From Pseudogracilibacillus sp037071985 (GTDB taxonomy: Bacteria > Bacillota > Bacilli > Bacillales > Amphibacillaceae), in NCBI RefSeq assembly GCF_037071985.1, contig NZ_JAXHDF010000011.1, positions 81,413-145,412 on the forward strand: a stretch of 64,000 bases of DNA, in the 5' to 3' direction. The position numbers and the translations under genes were made by a program. The notes beneath the pieces are model-generated. The model made no database searches, was not told where the DNA came from, and saw only the letters and a program-made list of their open reading frames with translations. This document shows, piece by piece, positions 9,013 to 17,161 of the stretch. Each line of letters starts with the position of its first letter. Within the stretch, counting starts at the first letter, position 1.

Positions 9013-9460
9013 AGTACAACCTTCTTTCGTTATAATGGAAAAGGGATACCCTATTAATAAGAGTACCCCTTTATTATGCAAAGTAACACATGCAGTTTAT
9101 TTTTACACGCTACATGCAAACGTGTCATTTTAACCCTGAAATAAATCAGGTGGGAAATCTCTATTTAGTTTAACGTCTTGTTGACTTGAAATTTCACTTA
9201 TACCGCGGTCTATGTTCCACTGGTGTTTTCTAACTTAAGCAACGTAAGCCCTACCTACTCTTACGTCCTTGCGACCCTATAGTCGCGCCAGTGTGAATAA
9301 GCATCTCTAAAAACAATTGTAGAATGCCAGTTACTTCATGGTTACTTCAACTAATATAGCTTCCCACAGAATTTATTATTTGTCAAGCGCTTTTTCAATT
9401 TGGTTCGCTAGGGTTCTCATCCAGGATGATTTTTCATTAAAGTATGGATCGGTCAACTAT
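9013..9460. other. Non-coding stretch, possible decayed Bacillaceae repeat
   Basis: No credible gene on either strand. Around 9180-9310 the sequence shares short scattered features (CACTGG, runs resembling the 14.2-kb element, an imperfect hairpin around 9271-9290) with the Bacillaceae repeat at 14202-14565, but is too diverged for a firm assignment. The promoter of cvfB should lie near its left end. Confidence 0.3.
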
Positions 9461-9560
9461 CCCGCCGTTAAAATTTCACCATCGCCGATAAATGGATTTG
9501 TCCCGCCGTTAAACTTACACAACCGCCGTTATCCGAATGTAAATCGCCGAATAAACCTCT
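9461..9560. repeat. Short array phased at 20-21 bp with CGCCG(T/A)TA cores
   Basis: The core CGCCG occurs at 9463, 9483, 9504, 9524 and 9545, that is at intervals of 20, 21, 20 and 21 bp, with unrelated spacer sequence. The regular phase, about two helical turns, argues against chance. An open frame crosses the region but has no ribosome binding site and looks like a product of the repeat. Confidence 0.6.
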
Positions 9561-9602
9561 TTTCATGCCTTAGTACTTATTCAGAGTATTCCGCAGTCAA
9601 TT

Positions 9603-9722
9603 GGGTAACGAACAGATGCTATTCATTCCCTAGTTCGTGTTCTTAGCTGTAATAGGATAACGAATAATCCCTAATCGTTATCCAATCCTTGTTCCTATCA
9701 GTTGTAAGGTAACGATTAAGTT
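9603..9722. repeat. Degenerate copies of the 51-bp TAACGAAT repeat
   Basis: TAACG cores at 9606, 9658 and 9710 are 52 bp apart and are accompanied by ATTCATTCCC or AATCGTTATCC segments, matching the layout of the 51-bp array at 27.4 kb. About two and a half worn copies are present, immediately 3' of the CPBP protease gene. Confidence 0.6.
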
Positions 9723-9756
9723 AGTCTTCTCCGTGCAAGGAAAACGTTATAACTAT

Positions 9757-10686
9757 TCATAGACTGCTAAATAAAGGTTTTTCTTTTCTGCTTTTTGCAT
9801 AGAAATAAGTGGCAACAAAACTTAGAAGAATTAAGATGGTAGCTAGTGCACCGCCTTCAGGTCCAAACGCTCCACCAGTAAAAAGATCATTAGTGCTAGT
9901 CATTTCGATTTTGTACATTCCGTAAGGGGCGGTGCCGCTTACTGCAAACCCAAACACATTCCCTTGGAAAAAATTCCACGTAATATGAAAACCGATCGGC
10001 AATAATAGACTTCTTGTTACATCAAACATATAGGCAAACAGAAGCCCGACAAGTACTATATTAATTAGTCCAAAAATACTTACATTTGGGTTTGTAGCAT
10101 GTGCAATACTGAAGATGAGTGCGGAAACAATATAAATGAGCCATTTATTATTCCCTCTTTCCATCATTGTTTTCATTACATACCCTCTAAAGAACATTTC
10201 TTCAAAAAATCCAACAAGAATAAATAGGATAAGATACGAAAATGTGAACGTAGTAATTACGGGTTGAGATAGACTGTTTAATAAGTTGATATTCCCAGTA
10301 ACTAATAAAATAAAGAAGATTACTGTCATTGAAATTGCCCCTAAAAAAAGTCCGAAAAGTAAATCTTTGGTCGGCCCTCTAAGTCCTAAATCTAATGGAT
10401 ATTTTTTATTAATTGCTCGCCAAATTACTAATGTTGCAGCAATACCTCCAAAAGTTGCTGCCCCTTGTGTCATAAGAATCATCCAAGGATTGTTAATTGA
10501 ATTCATATCAATTTCCACCGATACCTCACCTGAAGAGATCTCTAATATGGAAAGCAATGTCATGCCTGGGAGCATAAAAATTGCTTGGCCCATAAACATA
10601 AAGAAAAAAGCAATAAGAATAATCCATCCTGAACGTACTTGACCAGCATTATTTTTAAACATTTTCTTCATCCTTTCTAAAATCAT
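9757..10686 (-). CDS. CPBP family intramembrane metalloprotease
   Basis: A CAAX-protease/bacteriocin-processing (CPBP) membrane protease of 309 residues with about eight helices. Motif 1 is EEMFFR (Glu162, Glu163, Arg167), motif 2 has His196 (SIAHATNP), and motif 3 is HITWN (His234, Asn238). It overlaps the upstream permease gene by 4 nt (ATGA), so it is the last gene of the GntR-ABC operon; an internal ATG at 10671 is an alternative start. In this setting such proteases often process or give immunity to peptides, but the substrate is unknown. Confidence 0.85.
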   Translation of the reverse strand: MILERMKKMFKNNAGQVRSGWIILIAFFFMFMGQAIFMLPGMTLLSILEISSGEVSVEIDMNSINNPWMILMTQGAATFGGIAATLVIWRAINKKYPLDLGLRGPTKDLLFGLFLGAISMTVIFFILLVTGNINLLNSLSQPVITTFTFSYLILFILVGFFEEMFFRGYVMKTMMERGNNKWLIYIVSALIFSIAHATNPNVSIFGLINIVLVGLLFAYMFDVTRSLLLPIGFHITWNFFQGNVFGFAVSGTAPYGMYKIEMTSTNDLFTGGAFGPEGGALATILILLSFVATYFYAKSRKEKPLFSSL

Positions 10687-11336
10687 TTTCGATTAAAAAG
10701 CTTAAGGGTCACGAACCAAGAAGCTAGTAAGATAATCGCTGTGATTATCCCAAGCATTATGTATGGCTGAAATGGTAAATACTTTTCTACAAGTAAAATA
10801 AAACCTCCATCTAAATCATTTAAAAGGATTTCATCTTCCATATGAAGGACATTAAATAATTCAATTATAAGAAGAGTATTTCCTGCCCCGAATAATGCTA
10901 GTATAATTCCAAAAGACAGATTAATTGAGTTAAAAAGTGTAATTATTGGAATGCTTATTGCAATTATAGTGCAGCCAATACAAAATAGTACAAAAATATC
11001 CTTCCAATTATAAATATAAAGTGTTCCGCCTTTCAGAGGTTCTAATAACACCATAATTCCTAGTTGCATGACAAGGATCATAAGTATAATAAGGACACTG
11101 AAAAGATACCGACTAGTAAGGATAACTTCTTTTTTTACAGGAGTACTAATAAAATACCGATTAACCTTATGTTCCGCATCATCATAAAACACGGGAAGAA
11201 ACAATGCAAATAAGCAAACTACAAAGATAAACGTTGATGGCAGAGTGATGAAATAGGCTAGAAAAAGGAAGACAGCTATGCCAATATAAGTAGACCATCT
11301 ATGAAGTGAAAAATCTTTTTTAACAAATGTGAGCAT
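10683..11336 (-). CDS. ABC-2 type permease subunit
   Basis: A 217-residue membrane protein with six predicted helices and a conserved-looking cytoplasmic loop (DDAEHKVNRYFISTPVKKE) shared with the neighbouring permease (DQLTHINRLLISTPVKRN), so the two are paralogues and likely form a heterodimer. The start has AAAAGGAGG. Fourth gene in the YtrA-type operon. Confidence 0.8.
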   Translation of the reverse strand: MLTFVKKDFSLHRWSTYIGIAVFLFLAYFITLPSTFIFVVCLFALFLPVFYDDAEHKVNRYFISTPVKKEVILTSRYLFSVLIILMILVMQLGIMVLLEPLKGGTLYIYNWKDIFVLFCIGCTIIAISIPIITLFNSINLSFGIILALFGAGNTLLIIELFNVLHMEDEILLNDLDGGFILLVEKYLPFQPYIMLGIITAIILLASWFVTLKLFNRK

Positions 11337-11350
11337 TGTTTAACCTCCTT

Positions 11351-11956
11351 TTAAATGATATCTTTCTTCGAAAATATGAAACAAGATAAAATATAAGAAA
11401 CGTATAAAAAGATCCCTGAAAAAGTGAATAATGCGAGCACCTGTTGAAAATCGATGAATTCCAAGGTAACGAAAATCAAAAAATTAAACATGTTCTTTGG
11501 GTTTATTAGTAATAAAATAAACACGAATGTCGATAAAGCCAACACTGCAAAATGGACAACTACACGTATCCAAATAGAGTGGAATAGATAGTAAATTGGG
11601 AGTGAAATAGAGATCAGAATACAAAGAGCTGTATACTTTAATAAAAAGAGTGTCATACTTTCTTGGTGAAAAAGCGTAAAATCAACCATATAAAATACCG
11701 TATAATTCAGGAAAATAAATAAGAATCTCGCCAATACAATGTGATTTCTTTTAACAGGAGTACTAATTAGTAAACGATTAATATGTGTTAACTGATCTGA
11801 ATAAAAAGAGATCGCGATAAAGTACATAAACAAAAAAAGATAAGTGCCTGAAGGAATATTTGGTAATTGCAGCAGATAAACAATAAGTAAAAGTAAATAG
11901 GCCATTCCGATAATTTTCCAGCTAATGAGAAAATCACGTTTCAGTAATTGGCACAT
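11351..11956 (-). CDS. ABC-2 type permease subunit
   Basis: A permease of about 201 residues with six helices, paralogous to the next gene through the NRLLISTPVKR loop. The frame is open back to 12124, but that would overlap the ATPase gene; the ATG at 11956 (MCQLLKRDF) follows the ATPase stop by 1 nt and has AAAGGAGG in the end of the ATPase gene. Together with its paralogue it forms the membrane part of the transporter. Confidence 0.8.
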   Translation of the reverse strand: MCQLLKRDFLISWKIIGMAYLLLLIVYLLQLPNIPSGTYLFLFMYFIAISFYSDQLTHINRLLISTPVKRNHIVLARFLFIFLNYTVFYMVDFTLFHQESMTLFLLKYTALCILISISLPIYYLFHSIWIRVVVHFAVLALSTFVFILLLINPKNMFNFLIFVTLEFIDFQQVLALFTFSGIFLYVSYILSCFIFSKKDII

Positions 11957-11957
11957 A

Positions 11958-12809
11958 TTACTGTCCTCCTTTGACGATGAAATACATAATATCTTCAAGG
12001 GTGGCCTTTTCGATAACGAGTTCATCTGAAAAATCAGCAAATAAAATCGGGTCTCCTTCAAATAATGCAGTAAATCCAATGCTCGTTTCTTGAATACCTT
12101 TAAATAAATTACGGATATCTTCATCTAGAAATTCGAGCTTTCCCTTTACGACATGAAATTGTTCACGGATTTGCTCCATAGACTGCTGAAAAATAATTCT
12201 TCCTTCATGAATAAAAACAATATAGTCGGCAATCCGATCTAAGTCAGTCGTGTTATGAGTGGAAAAGAAAATCGTCTGTTCTTCCCTTATCATTAAGTTT
12301 TGCAACAGATCGAGTAATTCCCTGCGAAAAATCGGGTCAAGTCCAGCAGTCGGTTCATCCATCACAATAAATTCTGGTTCATGAGCTAGTGCGAACAAGA
12401 GGGAACATTTCATTTTCATTCCTTTAGAGAATTTTTTAATTTTTTTATTTAACGGAAGATTAAATTCCTGAAGATGTTCATGAAAAACTTCTTCATTCCA
12501 ATTTTCATACAAAGGAGCAATAATTGATTTCATTTTTTTAATCGTAAAGTCTCCATACATAAATAATTCATCGTAAACGAAACCAATTTTTTGTTTCGTA
12601 TGATGGTTCTTATGAGAATCGCCATAGATAAAAATATCTCCATTATCTACTTGTAAAATGTCCATCATCATTTGAATTGTAGACGTTTTTCCGCTTCCAT
12701 TAGGACCAATAAATCCTGTTATAAACCCTTGTGGAATGGAAAAATTGAGTTCTTTTAGATGGAATTCATCTCGTTTTTTTGATACATTACTAAACTCTAC
12801 CACATTCAT
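11958..12809 (-). CDS. ABC transporter ATP-binding protein (YtrB type)
   Basis: A 283-residue export-type ATPase: Walker A GPNGSGKTST around residue 36, a degenerate signature FSKGMKMKC, Walker B FIVMDEPTAGLD, and switch STHNTTD. The C-terminal 60 residues are an extra domain seen in YtrB-like proteins. It starts 4 nt after the GntR gene with AGGAGG inside that gene. YtrA-controlled ABC systems respond to cell-wall-active antibiotics in Bacillus; the same role is inferred here. Confidence 0.88.
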   Translation of the reverse strand: MNVVEFSNVSKKRDEFHLKELNFSIPQGFITGFIGPNGSGKTSTIQMMMDILQVDNGDIFIYGDSHKNHHTKQKIGFVYDELFMYGDFTIKKMKSIIAPLYENWNEEVFHEHLQEFNLPLNKKIKKFSKGMKMKCSLLFALAHEPEFIVMDEPTAGLDPIFRRELLDLLQNLMIREEQTIFFSTHNTTDLDRIADYIVFIHEGRIIFQQSMEQIREQFHVVKGKLEFLDEDIRNLFKGIQETSIGFTALFEGDPILFADFSDELVIEKATLEDIMYFIVKGGQ

Positions 12810-12813
12810 TTGA

Positions 12814-13188
12814 TCAAACCTCCTCGTAATACATGTCTAGTAGTTCCATTAATTCTTCTTTTGATAAACCTATTTGTTTACTGGAGGAAACTATTTTTTC
12901 GATTTCATTTTCAAGTTCCCTCATTTGCCATTCACGTAAAACATGTGGTTGCTGTCCTGCAATAAATGTTCCTCTGCCAACAGTAGAGATGACATACCCT
13001 TCACGTTCCAATTCCTCATAAGCTCTCTTCGTTGTAATAACACTAACTTGTAAATCTTTTGCCAGAGCACGCATAGAAGGGAGGGCATCCCCTTCTTGAA
13101 GTTTACCGGTAAAAATTTGCTGTTTTATCTGCTCTTTAATTTGTTGAAACAATGGCACTTTACTATTTGCAGCTAAAATAATATTCAC
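12814..13188 (-). CDS. GntR family regulator, YtrA subfamily
   Basis: A short GntR regulator of about 124 residues: a winged helix at residues 10-70 (LPSMRALAKDLQVSVITTKRAYEELEREGY is its core, described here by its features) and a C-terminal two-helix dimerisation tail, the YtrA plan with no large effector domain. The start chosen is the GTG at 13188, 7 nt after GAGGTGAG; the in-frame GTG at 13200 lies within that ribosome binding site. It heads the operon and should repress it by binding the palindrome at 13217-13247. Confidence 0.85.
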   Translation of the reverse strand: MNIILAANSKVPLFQQIKEQIKQQIFTGKLQEGDALPSMRALAKDLQVSVITTKRAYEELEREGYVISTVGRGTFIAGQQPHVLREWQMRELENEIEKIVSSSKQIGLSKEELMELLDMYYEEV

Positions 13189-13216
13189 AAAATATCTCAC
13201 CTCGAATAAATATCGA

Positions 13217-13247
13217 AATATTGTACATATACATTATATACAATATT
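13217..13247. promoter_or_regulatory. Palindromic operator of the GntR/YtrA operon
   Basis: AATATTGTA (13217-13225) is perfectly mirrored by TACAATATT (13239-13247) with a 13-bp spacer. It sits 29 bp before the GntR start and contains a TATAAT on the minus strand, so a bound regulator would block the -10 region. Confidence 0.6.
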
Positions 13248-13335
13248 AACATTATATATTTTTTTGTTCAAGTTTATTTTACAAAGAGATATGATACACT
13301 AAAAATAACTTTCAAGATAAAAGGAGGACGTTCCG

Positions 13336-14127
13336 ATGGATCTCGGATTAACTGGAAAGTCAGTTATTGTTACAGGTGCAAGTCAAGGGCTTGGAAAGGC
13401 AATTGCAATTGAGTTTGCAAGAGAGGGTGCTCACGTATTTATAAGCAGTCGAAGTGAAGACAAGTTACAAGTAGCAGTTCAGGAAATTCGTGAAATGACA
13501 GGAAATAAAGAAGTGAATTATGCAGTATGTGATATGCGAAATGAAAATCAAATTCAATCACTCGTCCAAAAAGTAGTTGAAAAACAACATACGGTCGACA
13601 TACTCATTAACAATGCGGGCGGACCTCCAGCGGGGCAATTTATGGATATGAGCGATGATGATTGGTATGGTGCCTTTGAACAAAACTTACTTAGCGTTGT
13701 GAGAGCGACGAGGAAAGTGATCCCTTATATGAAGAAACAAGAAAGAGGACGAATCGTTAATATAACGTCATCATCCATTAAGCAGTCAATTGATCAATTA
13801 ATTTTATCCAATACGATGCGTCCAGGTGTATTAGGGTTAACAAAAAGCTTAGCGACCGAATTTGCTGCGGATAATATTTTAGTGAATACAGTTGGACCTG
13901 GGAAAATTGCAACGGATCGATTGATGGAGCTTAATGAAAAAGCAGCAGAAAAGTCAGGAAGGTCAATTGACCAAATCAACGAAGAATCTATTGCTGAAAT
14001 ACCACTTGGAAGGTTGGGAGAACCAGAAGAGTTTGCAAAAGCGGTTGTGTTTTTGGCTTCTTCCGCCAACACGTATATTACGGGACAAGCGCTAATCGTA
14101 GATGGCGCATCTGTGAAGGCACTGTAA
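13336..14127 (+). CDS. SDR family oxidoreductase lacking the usual YxxxK pair
   Basis: A 263-residue Rossmann-fold protein of the short-chain dehydrogenase superfamily. The nucleotide site TGASQGLG (about residues 13-20) and NNAG (about 89-92) are intact, and the catalytic Ser region reads NITSSS. Aligned with FabG on GVLGLTKSLA, the positions of the catalytic Tyr and Lys are Ser and Arg (SNTMR). This is seen in a distinct widespread SDR subfamily whose reaction I do not know, so a classical dehydrogenase activity is doubtful. AAGGAGG precedes the ATG. It is divergent from the GntR operon. Confidence 0.85.
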   Translation: MDLGLTGKSVIVTGASQGLGKAIAIEFAREGAHVFISSRSEDKLQVAVQEIREMTGNKEVNYAVCDMRNENQIQSLVQKVVEKQHTVDILINNAGGPPAGQFMDMSDDDWYGAFEQNLLSVVRATRKVIPYMKKQERGRIVNITSSSIKQSIDQLILSNTMRPGVLGLTKSLATEFAADNILVNTVGPGKIATDRLMELNEKAAEKSGRSIDQINEESIAEIPLGRLGEPEEFAKAVVFLASSANTYITGQALIVDGASVKAL

Positions 14128-14201
14128 CGAACAGAATTTTTTGTTTAGAGTGGGTATCTCGGGAAATTATTTAGTTGGGTGGACTAGATTAATTTGCGGA
14201 A

Positions 14202-14565
14202 GGAGGTTGGGACATCAGCTAGAAAGAATTATTGAAACACGAATGATTACGTTTATAATAGTCGCTACAGAAATATACTTCGCTTTCACCACTGGCATAA
14301 GAGCGACATCTATTTAAGCCGCACTATCGCTTGCTTTAATAGTGTCTTCTTTACCGCCAGCGCTAATAAGCCTCCTGCCCCGGCAAGGGGTATGCAGACG
14401 TTGCCCACAAAGGGCGGTTTTAGTCTGTAATCTTTCGATATTTGTCGCCTTTCAGTGACTTATCGAGGCTTTTCTTCTGGCAGGAGTCTCCGCATATTTC
14501 TTTCGCTAACTTGAAATATTGTTCGTGTTTCATATCTACTATTTTGTTTTGTCTCAACCAACTCC
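14202..14565. repeat. Degenerate palindromic Bacillaceae intergenic element
   Basis: The ends GGAGGTTGGGACA (14202-14214) and TGTCTCAACC..CTCC (14550-14565) are imperfect inverted repeats, and inner segments also pair (GAAACACGAAT near 14234 with TTCGTGTTTC near 14521). On the minus strand the interior contains ATGCGGAGACTCCTGCC and GAAAGCGAAGTATATTTC, words found in a family of non-coding repeats common in Bacillaceae genomes. It fills the gap between the SDR gene and the next gene. No transposase is present. Confidence 0.6.
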
Positions 14566-14570
14566 ACTAG

Positions 14571-15059
14571 TTATTCGTTTGTGTCCCCTGATGGAACGAA
14601 TATTTTCCTTTGCCAGTGATGGTATGCATATAAAATAAGGACAACTACTATTTCTATAAGAAACCATTGCCAATTTTTAATTTGGAATGTTGCAACACCC
14701 ATAAATTTATCGATGATCCAATGAAGACCTATAAAAGCCCAAAAAGCATTTACAATTAATTCCGTTAACATAAAAAGCCAGAAATTATGTGATGTAAAAT
14801 AAAAAATCCATAGAGTAGCGATTGCATACCCTCCATAAGTGAAAGAAGTATTTGTAATATATCCCCAAGGCATGATGTCAATATGGAGAGTCCACCATCC
14901 ATACGTATAAGCTATTTCAAAGAGAATTGTTGTGAGTAAAGCAGTTAGAATGGTGACTGGCATATACCGCTTTATATCAGACTTTTTCATAAAAAATAAT
15001 GACAACCAAGGAAGGATTAGAACCATCCATAATAACACCTTAATAAACATGTGAAACAC
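14571..15059 (-). CDS. Integral membrane protein, CBO0543-like
   Basis: A 162-residue hydrophobic protein with five predicted helices and many Trp/Tyr/His residues (YTYGWWTLHIDIMPWGYITN, WAFIGLHWIIDKF). This composition is typical of the CBO0543 family of Firmicute membrane proteins, function unknown; I recognise it only by general pattern. It abuts the palindromic repeat on its 3' side. Confidence 0.65.
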   Translation of the reverse strand: MFHMFIKVLLWMVLILPWLSLFFMKKSDIKRYMPVTILTALLTTILFEIAYTYGWWTLHIDIMPWGYITNTSFTYGGYAIATLWIFYFTSHNFWLFMLTELIVNAFWAFIGLHWIIDKFMGVATFQIKNWQWFLIEIVVVLILYAYHHWQRKIFVPSGDTNE

Positions 15060-15147
15060 CCCATCTAAAAATTCTAATCATAGGTTTCCAAGTTTTTTAA
15101 TTGTTATACAGGTGTTAATCAGCTACAGGCAATTATGGGGTGATTTT

Positions 15148-15291
15148 ATGCGTGTTAAAAAATGGATTTTGTTGAAGTGCTTATCTGTTTTATCCTTGAA
15201 CATATGTTCATTTTACTTATATTGTTGGAAGTTATATACTAGCCTTGCTAAGGAGGAAAAGGATTTTATCCTGTTTGATCCACATTTTTAG
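15148..15291 (+). CDS. Putative small membrane protein (47 residues)
   Basis: An open frame from ATG 15148 to TAG 15289-15291 with GGGGTGAT at 15137-15144. The product begins MRVKKWILLK, then has a hydrophobic Cys/Tyr-rich segment (about residues 9-32), then a polar tail (KEEKDFILFDPHF). The ribosome binding site and a basic-hydrophobic-polar layout favour a real gene; no homologue is known to me. Confidence 0.45.
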   Translation: MRVKKWILLKCLSVLSLNICSFYLYCWKLYTSLAKEEKDFILFDPHF

Positions 15292-15369
15292 TCACCAGCA
15301 TTTTTAAAGAGTTTAAGCATTACTTATGGGACAAAATTAATGAGTAATTAAATCAAGGGGGATTTTAAA

Positions 15370-15780
15370 ATGGCAAAAGATCGTTATCAACAAGGTTTAG
15401 AGAAATTAAAGGAACTAACATTATCAGGCGATGAGAACCCAACTGGTGAGATGGACATTGGTGAAGGCTTTAAAGATATTGCTCCGGATTTAAGTAAATA
15501 TGTCGTTGAATTTGCTTTTGGAGAAATTTACTCACGTCCAGGATTAGATAATAAACAAAAAGTGCTTACAACTATTACAGCCCTTGTTGCTCAAGGAAAA
15601 CCGCAGATTGAGATGCATATCAAGACAGGGCTTAATGTTGGTTTAACACCGGACGAGATTGTCGGTTGTATTATGCACCTCATTCCCTATACAGGTTTCC
15701 CAAGTGTTCTGAATGCATTAACAGTTGCTAAAAAAGTTTTTGCAGAACGTGGTGTATCTGTTACAACATCGGACGAATAA
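15370..15780 (+). CDS. Carboxymuconolactone decarboxylase family protein
   Basis: A 136-residue all-helical protein of the CMD/AhpD-like superfamily, with the characteristic core EIVGCIMHLIPYTGFPSVLN around residues 96-115. The CxxC pair of peroxidase-type AhpD is missing (only one Cys, preceding the conserved His by two residues), so it fits the CMD-like branch rather than a thiol peroxidase. AAGGGGG precedes the ATG. Monocistronic with a terminator. Substrate unknown. Confidence 0.85.
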   Translation: MAKDRYQQGLEKLKELTLSGDENPTGEMDIGEGFKDIAPDLSKYVVEFAFGEIYSRPGLDNKQKVLTTITALVAQGKPQIEMHIKTGLNVGLTPDEIVGCIMHLIPYTGFPSVLNALTVAKKVFAERGVSVTTSDE

Positions 15781-15819
15781 AGTTCATTAATGTTATTGTC
15801 GGTTTGGAGTATTGGGAAG

Positions 15820-15848
15820 AAGCTGGTTTATTTAAACCAGCTTTTGTT
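15820..15848 (+). terminator. Terminator after the CMD-family gene
   Basis: AAGCTGGTTTA pairs with TAAACCAGCTT around a 2-nt centre (15820-15843), followed by TTGTT. The T run is short but the stem is strong. Confidence 0.65.
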
Positions 15849-15955
15849 CGTACAACATATTATGCTTAATATGTGAGGACTTAATATGATTTTATGCAAA
15901 ACGTTTAAGAATACCCCTTCAACTAATATTTAGAGACGGGAAAAAATTGCTACCT

Positions 15956-17083
15956 CTACTCTAGAGCCTGTAATAAATCTTCTTTTAAATCTTCCACATT
16001 TTCAATGCCAATGGAGACACGTAATAGATTAACTGGAGCCATCGTCGTGCTTCCTTCCACGGAAGAACGGTGTTCAATCAGGCTATGTGTTCCTCCTAAA
16101 CTCGTAGCCCGGATAAATAATCGTAATTTTGCTGCAACAGCTATTGCTTCAATCTCGCCACCTTTTACCTGAAAGGACAGCATCCCACCAAACGATCTCA
16201 TCTGCCGTGCTGCAATAGAATGTCCCGGATGGTCGGAAAGCCCAGCATAATGAACGGCTTCAACATTCGGGTGATCATCTAAAAATTTTGCAATTGCTGC
16301 TGCATTTGAACAATGGACCATCATACGAGGGGCAAGAGATTGCACGCCTCTAAGTGCCAGCCAACAGTCGAAAGGAGAAGGCACAGCCCCTTTTGCCTGC
16401 TGCCATGCGCGCAGATTGGTCAACATAGCACTTTCCGATCTTGCGATAACAGCACCGATCATTAAATCGCTATGACCCCCTATATACTTTGTCACCGAAT
16501 GGATCGAAAAATCAACTCCAAGTTTTAAGGGTAGCTGCAGAACTGGGGTTGCCCATGTATTATCAACAGCAGTATAGGCACCAGCCTCTTTTGCTAATTT
16601 AGTAATAGCTTCAATATCAGTAATTTTTAGTAGTGGATTAGATGGTGTCTCTATCCAAACGAGACCAGTTGGTGCACTATTTATTGCATTCTCAACTTCA
16701 TGAAGATCTGTCATGTCGACAATGAAAAAATCAAATTTTGATCCAATATCAGTCTCCGAAAGAAGGGAACGAATACCAAAGTACATATCGTTTGGCATGA
16801 TAATCCGACGGGGTTTATCTGTAGGAAGTGACTCGATTACTGACGTGATTGCCGCCATTCCTGATGAGAATGTAACACAGTCATATCCGTCCTCAAGCGA
16901 TGTAAGGCACTCCTCCAGAGCAAGTCGATTAGGGTTAGCTTCTCGACCATAGATAAATTCATTTGGATATGAACCATCCCCAGCTCGTTCGAATGTCGTG
17001 GATAGATAGATTGGTGTAGTTACAGCACCAGTTGATCCATCAACTCGGCGACCCGAGTGAACAGCTTTCGTTTCAAAACGCAT
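15956..17083 (-). CDS. PLP-dependent transsulfuration enzyme (cystathionine synthase/lyase family)
   Basis: A 375-residue Cys/Met-metabolism PLP enzyme. It carries the N-terminal TKAVHSG, the phosphate-binding SSGMAA, the Asp-Asn VDNTWATP, and the PLP lysine in SVTKYIGGHSD around residue 198. These enzymes make or break cystathionine or eliminate H2S/methanethiol from sulfur amino acids; the exact reaction cannot be told. It lies 78 bp after paiB on the same strand with GCGAGGAA before the ATG, so the two are probably one operon, next to a PLP-sensing MocR regulator. Confidence 0.88.
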   Translation of the reverse strand: MRFETKAVHSGRRVDGSTGAVTTPIYLSTTFERAGDGSYPNEFIYGREANPNRLALEECLTSLEDGYDCVTFSSGMAAITSVIESLPTDKPRRIIMPNDMYFGIRSLLSETDIGSKFDFFIVDMTDLHEVENAINSAPTGLVWIETPSNPLLKITDIEAITKLAKEAGAYTAVDNTWATPVLQLPLKLGVDFSIHSVTKYIGGHSDLMIGAVIARSESAMLTNLRAWQQAKGAVPSPFDCWLALRGVQSLAPRMMVHCSNAAAIAKFLDDHPNVEAVHYAGLSDHPGHSIAARQMRSFGGMLSFQVKGGEIEAIAVAAKLRLFIRATSLGGTHSLIEHRSSVEGSTTMAPVNLLRVSIGIENVEDLKEDLLQALE

Positions 17084-17161
17084 ACAAATTCCTCGCTTTC
17101 AAAAATTAGTGTTATGATGTGAGATTTTAAATAACTGTAAATGGTTATCTAAGAAAATACT

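Noticed and set aside
9338..9646. A 102-codon plus-strand frame
   Set aside because: It crosses two non-coding repeat families, has no ribosome binding site and shows no protein-like conservation pattern.
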